Below are positions 55,986-64,000 of a stretch of 64,000 nt of DNA, in pieces. The first letter of the stretch is position 1; each line of letters begins with the position of its first letter. This DNA is from Pseudarthrobacter enclensis. GTDB lineage: Bacteria; Actinomycetota; Actinomycetes; Actinomycetales; Micrococcaceae. The stretch lies in the NCBI RefSeq assembly GCF_001457025.1, contig NZ_KQ758600.1:434001-498000 (forward strand), given 5' to 3'. Made by a program: the position numbers and the translations under genes. The notes beneath the pieces were generated by a model that was given only the letters and a program-made list of their open reading frames with translations, did not search any database and was not told the origin of the DNA.

Positions 55986-57938
55986 GTGCCCATTTCGGGG
56001 ATCGACCTTTCCACCTTTGATCACACGGTCCGGCCGCAGGACGACCTTTACCAGCACGTGAACGGCGCCTGGCTGAAAGCCACCGAGATTCCCGATGACC
56101 GCCCGCTCGAAGGGACCTTCACCGCCCTGCGGGATGGCTCCGAAATCGCCGTGCGGGACATCATCGAGGAAGCGGCGGCCAAGGGAGAGGACGCCACCGG
56201 CATCGAGCGGAAAATCGGCGGCCTGTACAACAGCTTCATGGATGAGGCCGCGGTGGAAGCCAAGGGCCTGGAGCCCATCCGTCAGCGGCTCGCGGATGTT
56301 TTCGCCACGGCGACGGCCGAGGACCTGCTCGCGCTCGCCGGCAGGCTCTTCCGCGCGGACGTGGGCGGTTTGTTCTACATCTACCCGGCCCCGGACGCCG
56401 GGAACCCCGACCGGGTCCTGCTGTACACAGGCCAGGGCGGCCTGGGCCTGCCTGACGAGTCCTACTACCGGGAAGAAAAATTCGCACCCACCGTCTCCGC
56501 CTACCGTGCCCATGTAGCCACCATGCTGGAGCTTGCCGGCTACGGCGACGCCGCAGCCGCTGCGGGCCGCGTCGTGGATCTGGAGACACAGCTCGCGGGC
56601 CATCATTGGGACAACGTCACCCTGCGGGATCCGCAAAAGACCTACAACCTCAAGACGGCGGAGGACGCCTCGGCGCTGTTCCCGCTCCTGCCCACGTGGT
56701 TTGAGGCGGCGGGGATCGCCCCGGACAAACGGCAGGAACTCGTGGTCAGCACCCCGGACTTCTTTGCGGGTGCTGCCGGGCTGCTGGAGACCGTCCCGCT
56801 GCAGGCGTGGCAGGAATGGCTCGCCCTGCGCGTCGTCAGCGCAGCCGCCCCGTACCTGCCAAAGGCTTTCGTTGACGCGAACTTCGCCTTCTACGGCACC
56901 ACCCTCAGCGGTACGCCCCGCAACAAGGACCGCTGGAAGCGGGGCGTGGCCGTGGTGGAAGCCGCACTCGGCGAGGCCGTCGGGCAGATCTACGTGGAGC
57001 GCCACTTCCCCGGTTCCCACAAAGCGCGCATGCAGGCACTGGTGGGCAACCTCATTGAGGCCTACCGGAACAGCATCACGGAAGTGGGCTGGATGGGCGG
57101 GGACACCAAGGCGGAGGCCCTGCGCAAGCTTGACGGTTTCCGCGCCAAGATCGGTTTCCCGGATGAATGGATCGACTACTCCGCGGTGGAGATCGATCCC
57201 AGTGACCTCCTGGGCAACGTGGAACGCGCCCACAACGCCGACGTCGACCGGCACCTCGACGAAGTCGGCAAGCCGGTGGACCGCAACAAGTGGCTGATGA
57301 CGCCGCAGACGGTCAACGCCTACTACCACCCGATGATGAACGAGATCGTGTTCCCCGCCGCCATCCTGCAGCCACCCTTCTTCACGGCTGACGCTGACGA
57401 CGCCGTCAACTACGGTGGCATCGGCGCCGTGATCGGGCATGAAATCGGCCACGGCTTTGACGACCAGGGTTCCCAGTTCGACGGCGGCGGCGCCCTGCGG
57501 AACTGGTGGACGGACGAGGACCGACAGGCTTTCGAGAAGCTCAGCGCCCGGCTGGTGGAGCAGTACGACGCCCTGTCACCGACCGCAGCGCCGGGCCATC
57601 ACGTCAACGGCCGCCTCACCCTGGGCGAGAACATCGGCGACCTCGCCGGACTCGCCATCGCCTACAAGGCGTACCTGATCAGCCTCGACGGCAAGGAGCC
57701 TGAGGTGCTGGACGGGCTGACCGGTCAACAGCGCTTCTTCGCCTCGTGGGCCGCGGGGTGGCGGCAGGTCATCCGGCAGGAGGAAGCGGTCAGGAGGCTG
57801 GCCACCGATCCCCACTCCCCCAACGAGTTCCGGACCAACGCCATTGCCCGGAACCTGGACGCCTTCCATGACGCGTTCGACGTGACCGATCAGGACGGCA
57901 TGTGGATGCCGCCCGCGAAACGCGTCAGCATCTGGTAG
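55986..57938 (+). CDS. M13 family zinc metallopeptidase (neprilysin/PepO-like)
   Basis: The 650-residue peptidase starts near MPISGIDLSTFDHTVRPQDD, has no signal peptide (so cytoplasmic), and carries the zinc motif HEIGH (485-489) in GHEIGHGFDDQG, with ENIGDLAGL as the third ligand/stabilising Asp. NAYYHPMMNEIVFPAAIL is the NAY/F substrate-binding motif, and the C terminus is the conserved RVSIW. M13 enzymes cut oligopeptides. AAGGAG precedes the GTG start. TTTTGA and TAAGAT (55893-55898) may form its promoter, overlapping the divergent leuA leader. Confidence 0.93.
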   Translation: MPISGIDLSTFDHTVRPQDDLYQHVNGAWLKATEIPDDRPLEGTFTALRDGSEIAVRDIIEEAAAKGEDATGIERKIGGLYNSFMDEAAVEAKGLEPIRQRLADVFATATAEDLLALAGRLFRADVGGLFYIYPAPDAGNPDRVLLYTGQGGLGLPDESYYREEKFAPTVSAYRAHVATMLELAGYGDAAAAAGRVVDLETQLAGHHWDNVTLRDPQKTYNLKTAEDASALFPLLPTWFEAAGIAPDKRQELVVSTPDFFAGAAGLLETVPLQAWQEWLALRVVSAAAPYLPKAFVDANFAFYGTTLSGTPRNKDRWKRGVAVVEAALGEAVGQIYVERHFPGSHKARMQALVGNLIEAYRNSITEVGWMGGDTKAEALRKLDGFRAKIGFPDEWIDYSAVEIDPSDLLGNVERAHNADVDRHLDEVGKPVDRNKWLMTPQTVNAYYHPMMNEIVFPAAILQPPFFTADADDAVNYGGIGAVIGHEIGHGFDDQGSQFDGGGALRNWWTDEDRQAFEKLSARLVEQYDALSPTAAPGHHVNGRLTLGENIGDLAGLAIAYKAYLISLDGKEPEVLDGLTGQQRFFASWAAGWRQVIRQEEAVRRLATDPHSPNEFRTNAIARNLDAFHDAFDVTDQDGMWMPPAKRVSIW

Positions 57939-57949
57939 GACCGGATACA

Positions 57950-57993
57950 GGAAACGGCCGGGGCCAGCCATCAGGCTGGTCCCGGCCGTTTCC
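57950..57993. terminator. Bidirectional terminator between the M13 gene and the LCP gene
   Basis: A 20-bp stem with one G-T wobble (57950-57969 with 57974-57993) and an ATCA loop, followed by GTTTG. It separates the convergent M13 and LCP genes. Confidence 0.88.
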
Positions 57994-58017
57994 GTTTGTA
58001 GTTGACTGGGACGCAGG

Positions 58018-59604
58018 CTACCTGACGATCAGCTCGGGGTTTGCCTGCTGGCACCGCGCGTCACCGGCGGTCTGGTTGACGATGTCCTTCGGCAGTTCGG
58101 TTTGCGTGCCGGCCCCGTACGCAGTGCCGCTGGTGAAGTCGCTGCCCACGTAGACCTGGACACCCGTGACACCGGGGGCAGGAATGACCTGGGCGGCAGG
58201 GATCCCGAGCAGCGCAGCAACGTCAGTGGCGACGTCGGCGAAATTCGTTCCGTAGTACACCGCAGACTGGCTGACAGCCTGCGCCTCGAACTGCGCCGTC
58301 TGGCTGAAGCCGCCGGTGACCAATGCTTGGACGAGTTCCTGGGCGCGCCCGGGGACTCCTGATCCGTTGGCCACAGAGACCGGCTGGAGCGCCTTGTCAT
58401 ACGGCGGCAGCGGGGCGGCAGTTTCCGTGGGCGTCGCGGACGGGGACGGGCTTGCCGAATCAGTCGGCGACGGCGAGGTGGGCGCTGTGGGGTCGGTCAG
58501 GTCGACGTCTTTGCGGAGCGCCGAGAACAGCTGGGAGCCGGCAGGTTCCGCGATCTCCAGCCGGTTGGGGTCGGACACTGCGGGCGTGGTGGGCACCGAA
58601 ACGAAGGCGACCTTGCTGACATCGATGTCCTTGAGCCGGTTGCCGATGGTGAGCAGCGTGGGGACCGAGGCAAGGCCGTCGTCAACCGTGAGGTTCTGGG
58701 TGACCACGTCGGCGATCTTGAGCATCTTGGCGGGATCGGTCAGCGTCCCCTCGTCCTTGATCTTGCGCGTCAGTGAGGAGAGGAAGCCCTGCTGCGCCTG
58801 GATGCGCCCCAGGTCACCGCCGTCGGCAAAGGCGTGGCGGGTGCGGAGGAAGGCGAGTGCCTGTTCACCCTGGACAGCTGACGTGCCCGCCGGAAGCCGG
58901 AGCCGGGAATCGGGGTCGTAGATGGCGTCGCTGACGCAGACGTCCACGCCTCCGACCGCATTGGACAGTTCCTTGACGGCGTTGAAGTCCGCCATCATGA
59001 AGTGGTCCACTTCAAGGCCGGTCAACTTGTTGACGGTGTCCACGGCGCAGCCAATTCCTGCCTCGCCCATGGCTTCGTTGATCATCACTCCGCTGCGGGC
59101 AGGGTACTCACGGCCGGTTTTCGAGTCCTTGCATGCCGGGATGTCGACGAGGAGGTCACGCGGGAAGCTGATGACGCTCACGCGCTTGTTGTCCTCGGAG
59201 ATGTCCATCAGCATCATGACGTCGGACTTTCCGTACCCGGTGGAATCATCCGAGGTCCCGTACTCGGCGTTCTTCCCGTCGCGGGTGTCTGAGCCGAGGA
59301 TGAGGATCTGCATCCGGCCCGTGGCGTCGTTGATCGGCCCCTCCGTGCCTGTCCCGCCGGCGTTCAGCGGGGCCTTGGAGATGTTGTTCTGCAGCCGGAC
59401 GAACCAGAACCCTGCGAAGGCGAGGCCACCCACCAGCACCACCGCCACCACGGCAGTGACGACCTTCAGCCAGCCGGGCATGCCGCGGATCGGCCCAAGG
59501 TGCCGCGCGGCGCCCAGGCCGGCCTGGTTTGCGTGCCTGGAAACGGGTCCCGACCCGGGTGGCGCGTCCGCGCCGAACTCGTTCTTGTCACGGCCTCGCG
59601 CCAC
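58018..59604 (-). CDS. LytR-CpsA-Psr (LCP) family cell-wall ligase with LytR_C domain
   Basis: A 528-residue membrane enzyme. A cytoplasmic tail (about 1-45) and one transmembrane helix (LKVVTAVVAVVLVGGLAFAG) precede the LCP domain (about 98-300: MQILILGSDTRDG, SVISFPRDLLVDIP, HFMMADFNAVKELSNAVGGV, FLRTRHAFADGGDLGR). A Pro/Ser/Thr-rich linker (about 373-400) leads to a LytR_C domain (about 405-510). LCP proteins transfer polymers from lipid carriers to peptidoglycan. The Arg and Asp residues of the pyrophosphate site are visible. GTG start with AGAGGAAGG. Confidence 0.92.
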   Translation of the reverse strand: MARGRDKNEFGADAPPGSGPVSRHANQAGLGAARHLGPIRGMPGWLKVVTAVVAVVLVGGLAFAGFWFVRLQNNISKAPLNAGGTGTEGPINDATGRMQILILGSDTRDGKNAEYGTSDDSTGYGKSDVMMLMDISEDNKRVSVISFPRDLLVDIPACKDSKTGREYPARSGVMINEAMGEAGIGCAVDTVNKLTGLEVDHFMMADFNAVKELSNAVGGVDVCVSDAIYDPDSRLRLPAGTSAVQGEQALAFLRTRHAFADGGDLGRIQAQQGFLSSLTRKIKDEGTLTDPAKMLKIADVVTQNLTVDDGLASVPTLLTIGNRLKDIDVSKVAFVSVPTTPAVSDPNRLEIAEPAGSQLFSALRKDVDLTDPTAPTSPSPTDSASPSPSATPTETAAPLPPYDKALQPVSVANGSGVPGRAQELVQALVTGGFSQTAQFEAQAVSQSAVYYGTNFADVATDVAALLGIPAAQVIPAPGVTGVQVYVGSDFTSGTAYGAGTQTELPKDIVNQTAGDARCQQANPELIVR

Positions 59605-59700
59605 GTGGTGAACCTTCCTCTAAATTCAGAATCCGGTCCATTTTAGTGGCCGAGTCTGTGAAATTACCGGACGGGGCCCTGCGACACCAGACCCAGGGGC

Positions 59701-60660
59701 TCAGAATCCGAGCTTGACCAGCTGTTTTGGATCCCGCTGCCAGTCCTTGGCCACCTTGACGTGAAGGTCGAGGTAGATGCGGGTGCCCAGCAGCGCTTCG
59801 ATGCCCTTGCGGGCGTTCGTGCCCACTTCGCGCAGCCGGCTGCCACCCTTGCCGATGATGATGGCTTTCTGGGAGGGACGTTCCACATACAGGTTGACCC
59901 GGACGTCGAGCAGCGGATTGTCCTCGGGCCGGTCCTCGCGGGGGACGATCTCCTCCACCACCACGGCCAGGGAATGCGGAAGCTCATCGCGCACGCCCTC
60001 CAGGGCAGCCTCCCGGATCAGCTCCGCCACCATCACTGCTTCCGGTTCGTCGGTCAGTTCACCGTCAGGGTACAGCGGAGGCGACGGCGGCATGTGGCGG
60101 ATGAGCACGTCGGCAACCGTGTCCACCTGGAAACCGTCGCTGGCCGAGACGGGAACGATGTCCTTCCAGCCGTCGCCGCCCAGCACTTCGCGGCCGAGTT
60201 CCGCCACTGCCAGCAGCTGCTCGGTGAGCGCCTGCTTGTCCACCAGGTCGGCCTTGGTGATGATCGCAACGACAGGCTTCCGTCCCGCCGCTGCCAGCTG
60301 GGCGGCGATGAACTTGTCGCCCGGGCCGATCTTCTCGTTGGCGGGGAGGCAGAACCCGATGGCGTCCACCTCGGCCAGCGTGTCCGCCACCAGGTCGTTG
60401 AGCCGTTTGCCCAGCAGGGTCCGGGGCCGGTGGAGTCCCGGCGTGTCCACCAGGATCAGCTGGGCGTCGTCCCGGTGCACGATGCCCCGGATGGTGTGCC
60501 GGGTGGTCTGCGGCTTGGCGGAGGTGATCGCCACTTTCTTGCCCACCAGGGCGTTGGTCAGGGTTGACTTGCCGGCGTTGGGGCGCCCGACAAGGACTGA
60601 GAAACCTGCCCGGAATCCGCCAAAATCATCGGCTGGTTCGGTCTTACTTTTCTTGCTCAC
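59701..60660 (-). CDS. era: GTPase Era
   Basis: The 319-residue ribosome-assembly GTPase has G1 GRPNAGKST, G2 in TSAKPQTTRHTIRGI, G3 DTPGLH, G4 TKADLVD, G5 SASDG, and a C-terminal KH domain (EDNPLLDVRVNLYVERPSQK, IIIGKGGSRLREVG). It helps 16S rRNA maturation in the 30S subunit. The GTG at 60660 is chosen because GGGAG lies eight bases upstream; a reading from 60708 would overlap the corC end by 65 bases. It overlaps corC by 17 bases. Confidence 0.95.
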   Translation of the reverse strand: MSKKSKTEPADDFGGFRAGFSVLVGRPNAGKSTLTNALVGKKVAITSAKPQTTRHTIRGIVHRDDAQLILVDTPGLHRPRTLLGKRLNDLVADTLAEVDAIGFCLPANEKIGPGDKFIAAQLAAAGRKPVVAIITKADLVDKQALTEQLLAVAELGREVLGGDGWKDIVPVSASDGFQVDTVADVLIRHMPPSPPLYPDGELTDEPEAVMVAELIREAALEGVRDELPHSLAVVVEEIVPREDRPEDNPLLDVRVNLYVERPSQKAIIIGKGGSRLREVGTNARKGIEALLGTRIYLDLHVKVAKDWQRDPKQLVKLGF

Positions 60661-61975
60661 GTGGAACTCCCTGCTGGGTTGCTTCCGCCTCATGGAAGAG
60701 GTCTTCAAGGTCAGTGTCTACTCTCGGCACGGGCGCCGCAATGATGTGGCTGACGCGGTTCCGGCGGCCCTCGAGCCGGTCGGCGCGCAGCGAGACGCCC
60801 TGGACCTCCACGTGGCTGCCCACGATGGGAACCCGGCCCAGCGCCTTGGCGAGGAGGCCGCCGACGGTGTCTACCTCGTCGTCGTCAAGTTCCATGTCGA
60901 ACAGTTCACCGAGGTCGTCGATGCTCATCCTTGAACTGACGCGGTAGGAACCGTTCCCCAGGTCCACGGCTTCGGCGCTTTCGGTGTCGTATTCGTCCAC
61001 GATCTCGCCGACGATCTCCTCGATCATGTCCTCGAGGGTCACCAGTCCCGCAGTCCCGCCATACTCGTCAATGACGATGGCCACGTGCGTCGATTCCTTC
61101 TGCAGTTCACGCAGCAGGTCGCTGACGGGCTTGGACTCCGGCACGTAGCGGACTTCGCGGGCCAGCGTGTCCACGGTGGGCGGCTCGGCGCCGGGTCCGA
61201 GTTCATGCACGACGGCGGCGACGTCCTTGAGGTAGACGATCCCCAGGATGTGGTCGGTGTCCTCGCCGATGACGGGAACCCGGGAATAGCCGGAGCGGAG
61301 GAACAGGGACATCGCCTGGTGGAGGCTTGAGCCGGATTCGATGCTGACGATGTCGGTCCGCGGCACCATGACGGCGCGGACCAGCGTGTCGCCGAAGTCG
61401 AAGACCGACTGGATCATCTCCGCTTCGTTGTCCTCGATCATGTCGGATTCGCTGGCACGGTCCACGAGTTCCCGGAACTCCTGCTCGCTGAAGAACGCCT
61501 CGTCCCCTCCGGGCGCCCCGGGAGCTGCAGCGCTGCCCAGCGCCACAAGCCAACCCGGGATGGGACCCAGGATCCAGGTCAGGAACCTGATGAGCGGGGC
61601 CGTGAGGCGGACGACGGCGGCGGAATGGAGCCTGCCCAGCTGGCGCGGCGAAACGCCGACAATGACGAAACCCACCAGGGCCATGGTTCCTGTTGCTGCC
61701 AGCCCGGCCAGCCAGACGTTGTCCAGGACGCTGTAGAGCAGCACGGCGACGGCGACGGCGGACGCCATTTCAAACCAGATGCGCCAAAACCTCAAGGCCC
61801 TGACGTGGGCCACGGGTTCGCTGAGGATGCTGCGCATGGCCGTTCCCCGGCTGCGGACAAGCGCTTCCTCGGCGTCGTGGCGCGGAAGGAAGTTGAAGGC
61901 CGCTTCGGCGGCTGTCAGGACGGCGGCGATGGCCAGGAAAACCAGGGCCATCGCCACCAGGAGAAGCTGCGTCAC
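60644..61975 (-). CDS. CorC/HlyC-type CNNM membrane protein with CBS pair
   Basis: The 443-residue protein has four N-terminal transmembrane segments of the DUF21/CNNM domain ([20 protein letters not shown]), then a CBS pair (about 190-330, [17 protein letters not shown] and [20 protein letters not shown]) and a C-terminal transporter-associated CorC_HlyC domain. The family is linked to Mg2+ and Co2+ efflux. It is encoded between ybeY and era with four-base and 17-base overlaps, as in most actinobacteria. Confidence 0.92.
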   Translation of the reverse strand: MTQLLLVAMALVFLAIAAVLTAAEAAFNFLPRHDAEEALVRSRGTAMRSILSEPVAHVRALRFWRIWFEMASAVAVAVLLYSVLDNVWLAGLAATGTMALVGFVIVGVSPRQLGRLHSAAVVRLTAPLIRFLTWILGPIPGWLVALGSAAAPGAPGGDEAFFSEQEFRELVDRASESDMIEDNEAEMIQSVFDFGDTLVRAVMVPRTDIVSIESGSSLHQAMSLFLRSGYSRVPVIGEDTDHILGIVYLKDVAAVVHELGPGAEPPTVDTLAREVRYVPESKPVSDLLRELQKESTHVAIVIDEYGGTAGLVTLEDMIEEIVGEIVDEYDTESAEAVDLGNGSYRVSSRMSIDDLGELFDMELDDDEVDTVGGLLAKALGRVPIVGSHVEVQGVSLRADRLEGRRNRVSHIIAAPVPRVDTDLEDLFHEAEATQQGVPREQEK

Positions 61976-62445
61976 TGGGTTGTCTCGGCGGGTGCTTCCT
62001 TGCCGGTGAAGCCGGTCAGGAGTTCGCGCTGGAGCCCGAACATCTCTTCTTTTTCTTCGGGTTCTGCGTGGTCATAGCCCAGGAGATGGAGAATGCCGTG
62101 CGTGGTCAGCAGCAGCATCTCATCCTCCAGCGCGTGGCCGGCGTTCTTCGCCTGGACCTTCGCCACCTGGGGGCAGATGGCGATGTCGCCAAGCATCCCC
62201 TGGGGGGTGGGCCGGTCCGGTGTGCCCGGGGTGAGTTCGTCCATGGGAACGGAGAGGACGTCGGTGGCGCCGGGCTCATCCATCAGCTCGATGTGGAGTT
62301 TCTCCATGGCCGGCTCATCCACGAGCAGAATGGACAGTTCTGCCTGCGGATGGATGTACAGCTGTTCGAAAATGTACCTGGACAGGGCAACGAGTGAGGC
62401 TTCGTCCACCTGGACGCCTGATTCGTTGTTCACCTCGATGCTCAC
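61972..62445 (-). CDS. ybeY: Endoribonuclease YbeY
   Basis: The 157-residue zinc-dependent RNase acts in 16S rRNA maturation and ribosome quality control. The zinc motif is HGILHLLGYDH (about 114-124), with three His ligands. GDIAICP and ELVDEPAMEKLHIELM-like segments match the family. It overlaps phoH upstream and corC downstream by four bases each, so translation is coupled across the operon. Confidence 0.94.
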   Translation of the reverse strand: MSIEVNNESGVQVDEASLVALSRYIFEQLYIHPQAELSILLVDEPAMEKLHIELMDEPGATDVLSVPMDELTPGTPDRPTPQGMLGDIAICPQVAKVQAKNAGHALEDEMLLLTTHGILHLLGYDHAEPEEKEEMFGLQRELLTGFTGKEAPAETTQ

Positions 62446-63530
62446 GCGTGATCCCCCCGCTGTTCCTTGGTGGCCGGCTGCTTAATCCGGCTCCGTTGCC
62501 GTTCGTCCCACAGGCTGTAGGCGTTGACGATATCCCCCACCAGGCGGTGCCGCACGACGTCGGCGGCGTCCAGGACGGAGAAGCTGACGTCATCGATTCC
62601 CTGCAGGATTTCCTCCACGATGCGCAGCCCGGAGCGGGTGCCGAAGGGAAGGTCCACCTGGGTGATGTCTCCGGTGACCACCATCTTGGACCCGAATCCC
62701 AGCCGGGTCAGGAACATCTTCATCTGTTCCGGGGTGGTGTTCTGGGCTTCATCCAAAATGATGAACGCGTCGTTGAGGGTACGCCCGCGCATGTACGCCA
62801 GCGGCGCCACTTCGATGGTGCCCGCGGCCATCAGCCGGGGAATTGATTCCGGGTCCATCATGTCGTGGAGGGCGTCGTATAGGGGTCGCAGGTAGGGATC
62901 GATCTTGTCGCTCAGGGTTCCCGGCAGGAAGCCCAGCCGCTCCCCCGCCTCTACCGCGGGGCGGGTCAGGATAATCCGGCTGACTTCCTTTTGCTGCAGG
63001 GCCTGTACCGCCTTGGCCATGGCAAGGTACGTCTTGCCCGTGCCGGCGGGACCAATGCCGAAAATGACGGTGTTGTCATCGATGGCGTCAACATAGTTCT
63101 TCTGGTTCAGCGTTTTGGGGCGGATGGTCCGTCCACGGCTGGAGAGGATGTCGTGCGTGAGGACGTCCACAGGGTTTTGCATCGACTGGCTGCGCAGCAG
63201 CGCCACGAGTTGCTGCAGCACGGCAGGGGTGATGACAGTGCCCCGGGACACCAGGCCCCGGACTTCCTGCAGGAGCCGCATGATCCGGGGAACGTCGCTG
63301 GAGGGGCCGCTGATGGTCAGCTCGTTGCCTCGGACGTGGAAGTTGACCGCCGGGAACTGTTCCTCGATATACCGCAGCGCCTCATCGTGGCTGCCGAGTG
63401 ACTGGACCATCTGGTCGGAATTGTCGAAAAGGACTACCTCGGTCCGGACACCGGGAAGGGTGTGGGGAAATTCCCCGGCGATGCCCTCGCCCGTGGTGAG
63501 CCGGCGCTTTCCGTTGGCTGATTCAGTCAT
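62442..63530 (-). CDS. phoH: PhoH family ATPase
   Basis: The 362-residue P-loop ATPase has an N-terminal KH-like region (about 30-110) and the PhoH domain with Walker A FGIGPAGTGKTYLAM (about 155-170), PAVEAGERLGFLPG, and Walker B FIILDEAQNTTPEQM. It is thought to be an RNA helicase linked to phosphate stress and acts with YbeY. It heads the operon phoH-ybeY-corC-era. TAAGAT (63628-63623 on the minus strand) may be its -10 element. Confidence 0.94.
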   Translation of the reverse strand: MTESANGKRRLTTGEGIAGEFPHTLPGVRTEVVLFDNSDQMVQSLGSHDEALRYIEEQFPAVNFHVRGNELTISGPSSDVPRIMRLLQEVRGLVSRGTVITPAVLQQLVALLRSQSMQNPVDVLTHDILSSRGRTIRPKTLNQKNYVDAIDDNTVIFGIGPAGTGKTYLAMAKAVQALQQKEVSRIILTRPAVEAGERLGFLPGTLSDKIDPYLRPLYDALHDMMDPESIPRLMAAGTIEVAPLAYMRGRTLNDAFIILDEAQNTTPEQMKMFLTRLGFGSKMVVTGDITQVDLPFGTRSGLRIVEEILQGIDDVSFSVLDAADVVRHRLVGDIVNAYSLWDERQRSRIKQPATKEQRGDHA

Positions 63531-63898
63531 GGTGGTGGCCCTCGGGCCTATGGTCCCCTCAAGGTGGTCTTCAACTGTTGTCCCGTCCGCCGCATGGGTT
63601 TTCGGCGTCCCGTGATCCTTTTATCTTACGCCAGCACACTCCCCGCGCCGGGATACCCGCCGGCCCGCCTGGAGGGCAGGCAGCTTCGGGAACCCCGGCC
63701 GGGTGCCCCACGGCACAGCCGCATGCCATTAGGTATCAACTTCATATCGTCCTCATATCGTTCACGTTGCAGTTGGGCGTGGAACGAAAAAGTGGGCAAA
63801 CCCGGCAGGCCTGCTGTGCAATGCTGGAAATCCAGCCACATCTGCACCATTGGGCCTCCGGGGGGAACGGCCGCCACGCCAGGAAAGGACAGCCGCCA
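63531..63898. other. Divergent intergenic region with phased repeats
   Basis: These 368 bases separate phoH from the gene at 63899. A locally AT-rich part near 63729-63765 carries the repeat TCATATCG twice (63742-63749, 63753-63760), 11 bases apart. No gene is supported inside. Confidence 0.6.
63742..63760. repeat. Two 11-nt-phased direct repeats TCATATCG
   Basis: NTCATATCGTN occurs twice with an 11-base period, immediately followed by TTCACGTT. One helical turn of spacing and a TCAT/TTCAC core are features of response-regulator sites, PhoP boxes among them. The site lies about 140 bases before the secreted-protein gene and about 210 from phoH. Confidence 0.45.
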
Positions 63899-64000
63899 GT
63901 GCCGGATACCACTGTGCCCCGCGGGGCCGGTCGACGCATGGGACGCATGCAGGCACTTGCGCTTGCCGCCGTCCTGACGGCTGTCCCGGTCCTCGCCGGA
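63899..64000 (+). CDS. N terminus of a secreted protein, cut by the window end
   Basis: A GTG at 63899, preceded by AGGAAAGGA, opens 34 codons to the edge of the window. It starts MPDTTVPRGAGRRMGRMQ and continues with a hydrophobic signal-peptide core (ALALAAVLTAVPVLAG), so the product is exported or membrane-anchored. The basic n-region (RGAGRRMGR) contains twin Arg residues but not the full Tat consensus. Function cannot be told. Confidence 0.7.
   Translation, partial: MPDTTVPRGAGRRMGRMQALALAAVLTAVPVLAG

Noticed and set aside
55983..57452. A 489-codon minus-strand frame opposite the M13 peptidase
   Set aside because: The plus-strand M13 gene has all family motifs; the antisense frame is a compositional shadow.

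Overview
The window is a high-GC actinobacterial chromosome segment, most like the Micrococcaceae (Arthrobacter/Pseudarthrobacter). The evidence is a complete Pup-proteasome locus, a single-gene PafB-PafC fusion, a bcc-aa3 respiratory gene set, RbpA, GTG/TTG starts with ATGA/GTGA-type gene overlaps, and gene order that largely follows the mycobacterial mshC-to-ctaC segment. No rRNA, tRNA or CRISPR array was seen. Species assignment is inference; synteny and family statements come from general knowledge, not from a search.

Layout. 1-3137: probable end of mshC, a PAC2 protein, a HAD phosphatase and a site-2 protease. 3234-14736: Pup-proteasome system with its tRNA methyltransferase neighbour: trmI, arc/mpa ATPase, dop, pup, prcB, prcA, pafA, two FKBP prolyl isomerases and fused pafBC. 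14747-19214: small membrane protein, tatA, tatC and a HelY-like helicase. 19281-22205: amidohydrolase, polyprenol-phosphate mannosyltransferase and, convergent with it, rbpA with two apparent promoters, one of sigma-R/sigma-H type. 22476-26109: SPFH/NfeD pair, rRNA methyltransferase plus peptide deformylase, and an NTF2-like protein.

The accessory part is 26119 to about 34608. A three-gene minus-strand operon (type III polyketide synthase, methyltransferase, FAD monooxygenase) is a compact phenolic-lipid/pyrone-type biosynthetic cluster. Next to it, on the other strand, lies an overlapping trio: an intact tyrosine recombinase, a small HTH protein, and a 505-residue protein joining three zinc ribbons to a degenerate tyrosine-recombinase domain. 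Weakly coding DNA, a small membrane protein and a lipoprotein with a cysteine-protease-like Cys/His/Asp set follow. The trio is the best candidate for an under-described system.

From 34886 on the window returns to core genes: DUF3054, a stand-alone Lrp-type RAM domain, trpD, then ctaE-qcrC-qcrA-qcrB (apparently leaderless ctaE) and, inverted, ctaC-ctaD-ctaF. Between these two respiratory blocks sit a DasR-like GntR regulator and ptsH, divergent around a dre-like palindrome. The remainder holds erpA-like, an M20 peptidase, DUF3043, pyrD, tandem alpha/beta hydrolases, uppS-recO, leuA with a four-leucine leader peptide and possible attenuator, an M13 peptidase, an LCP cell-wall ligase, and the phoH-ybeY-corC-era operon. 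The window ends inside a secreted-protein gene preceded by 11-nt-phased direct repeats.
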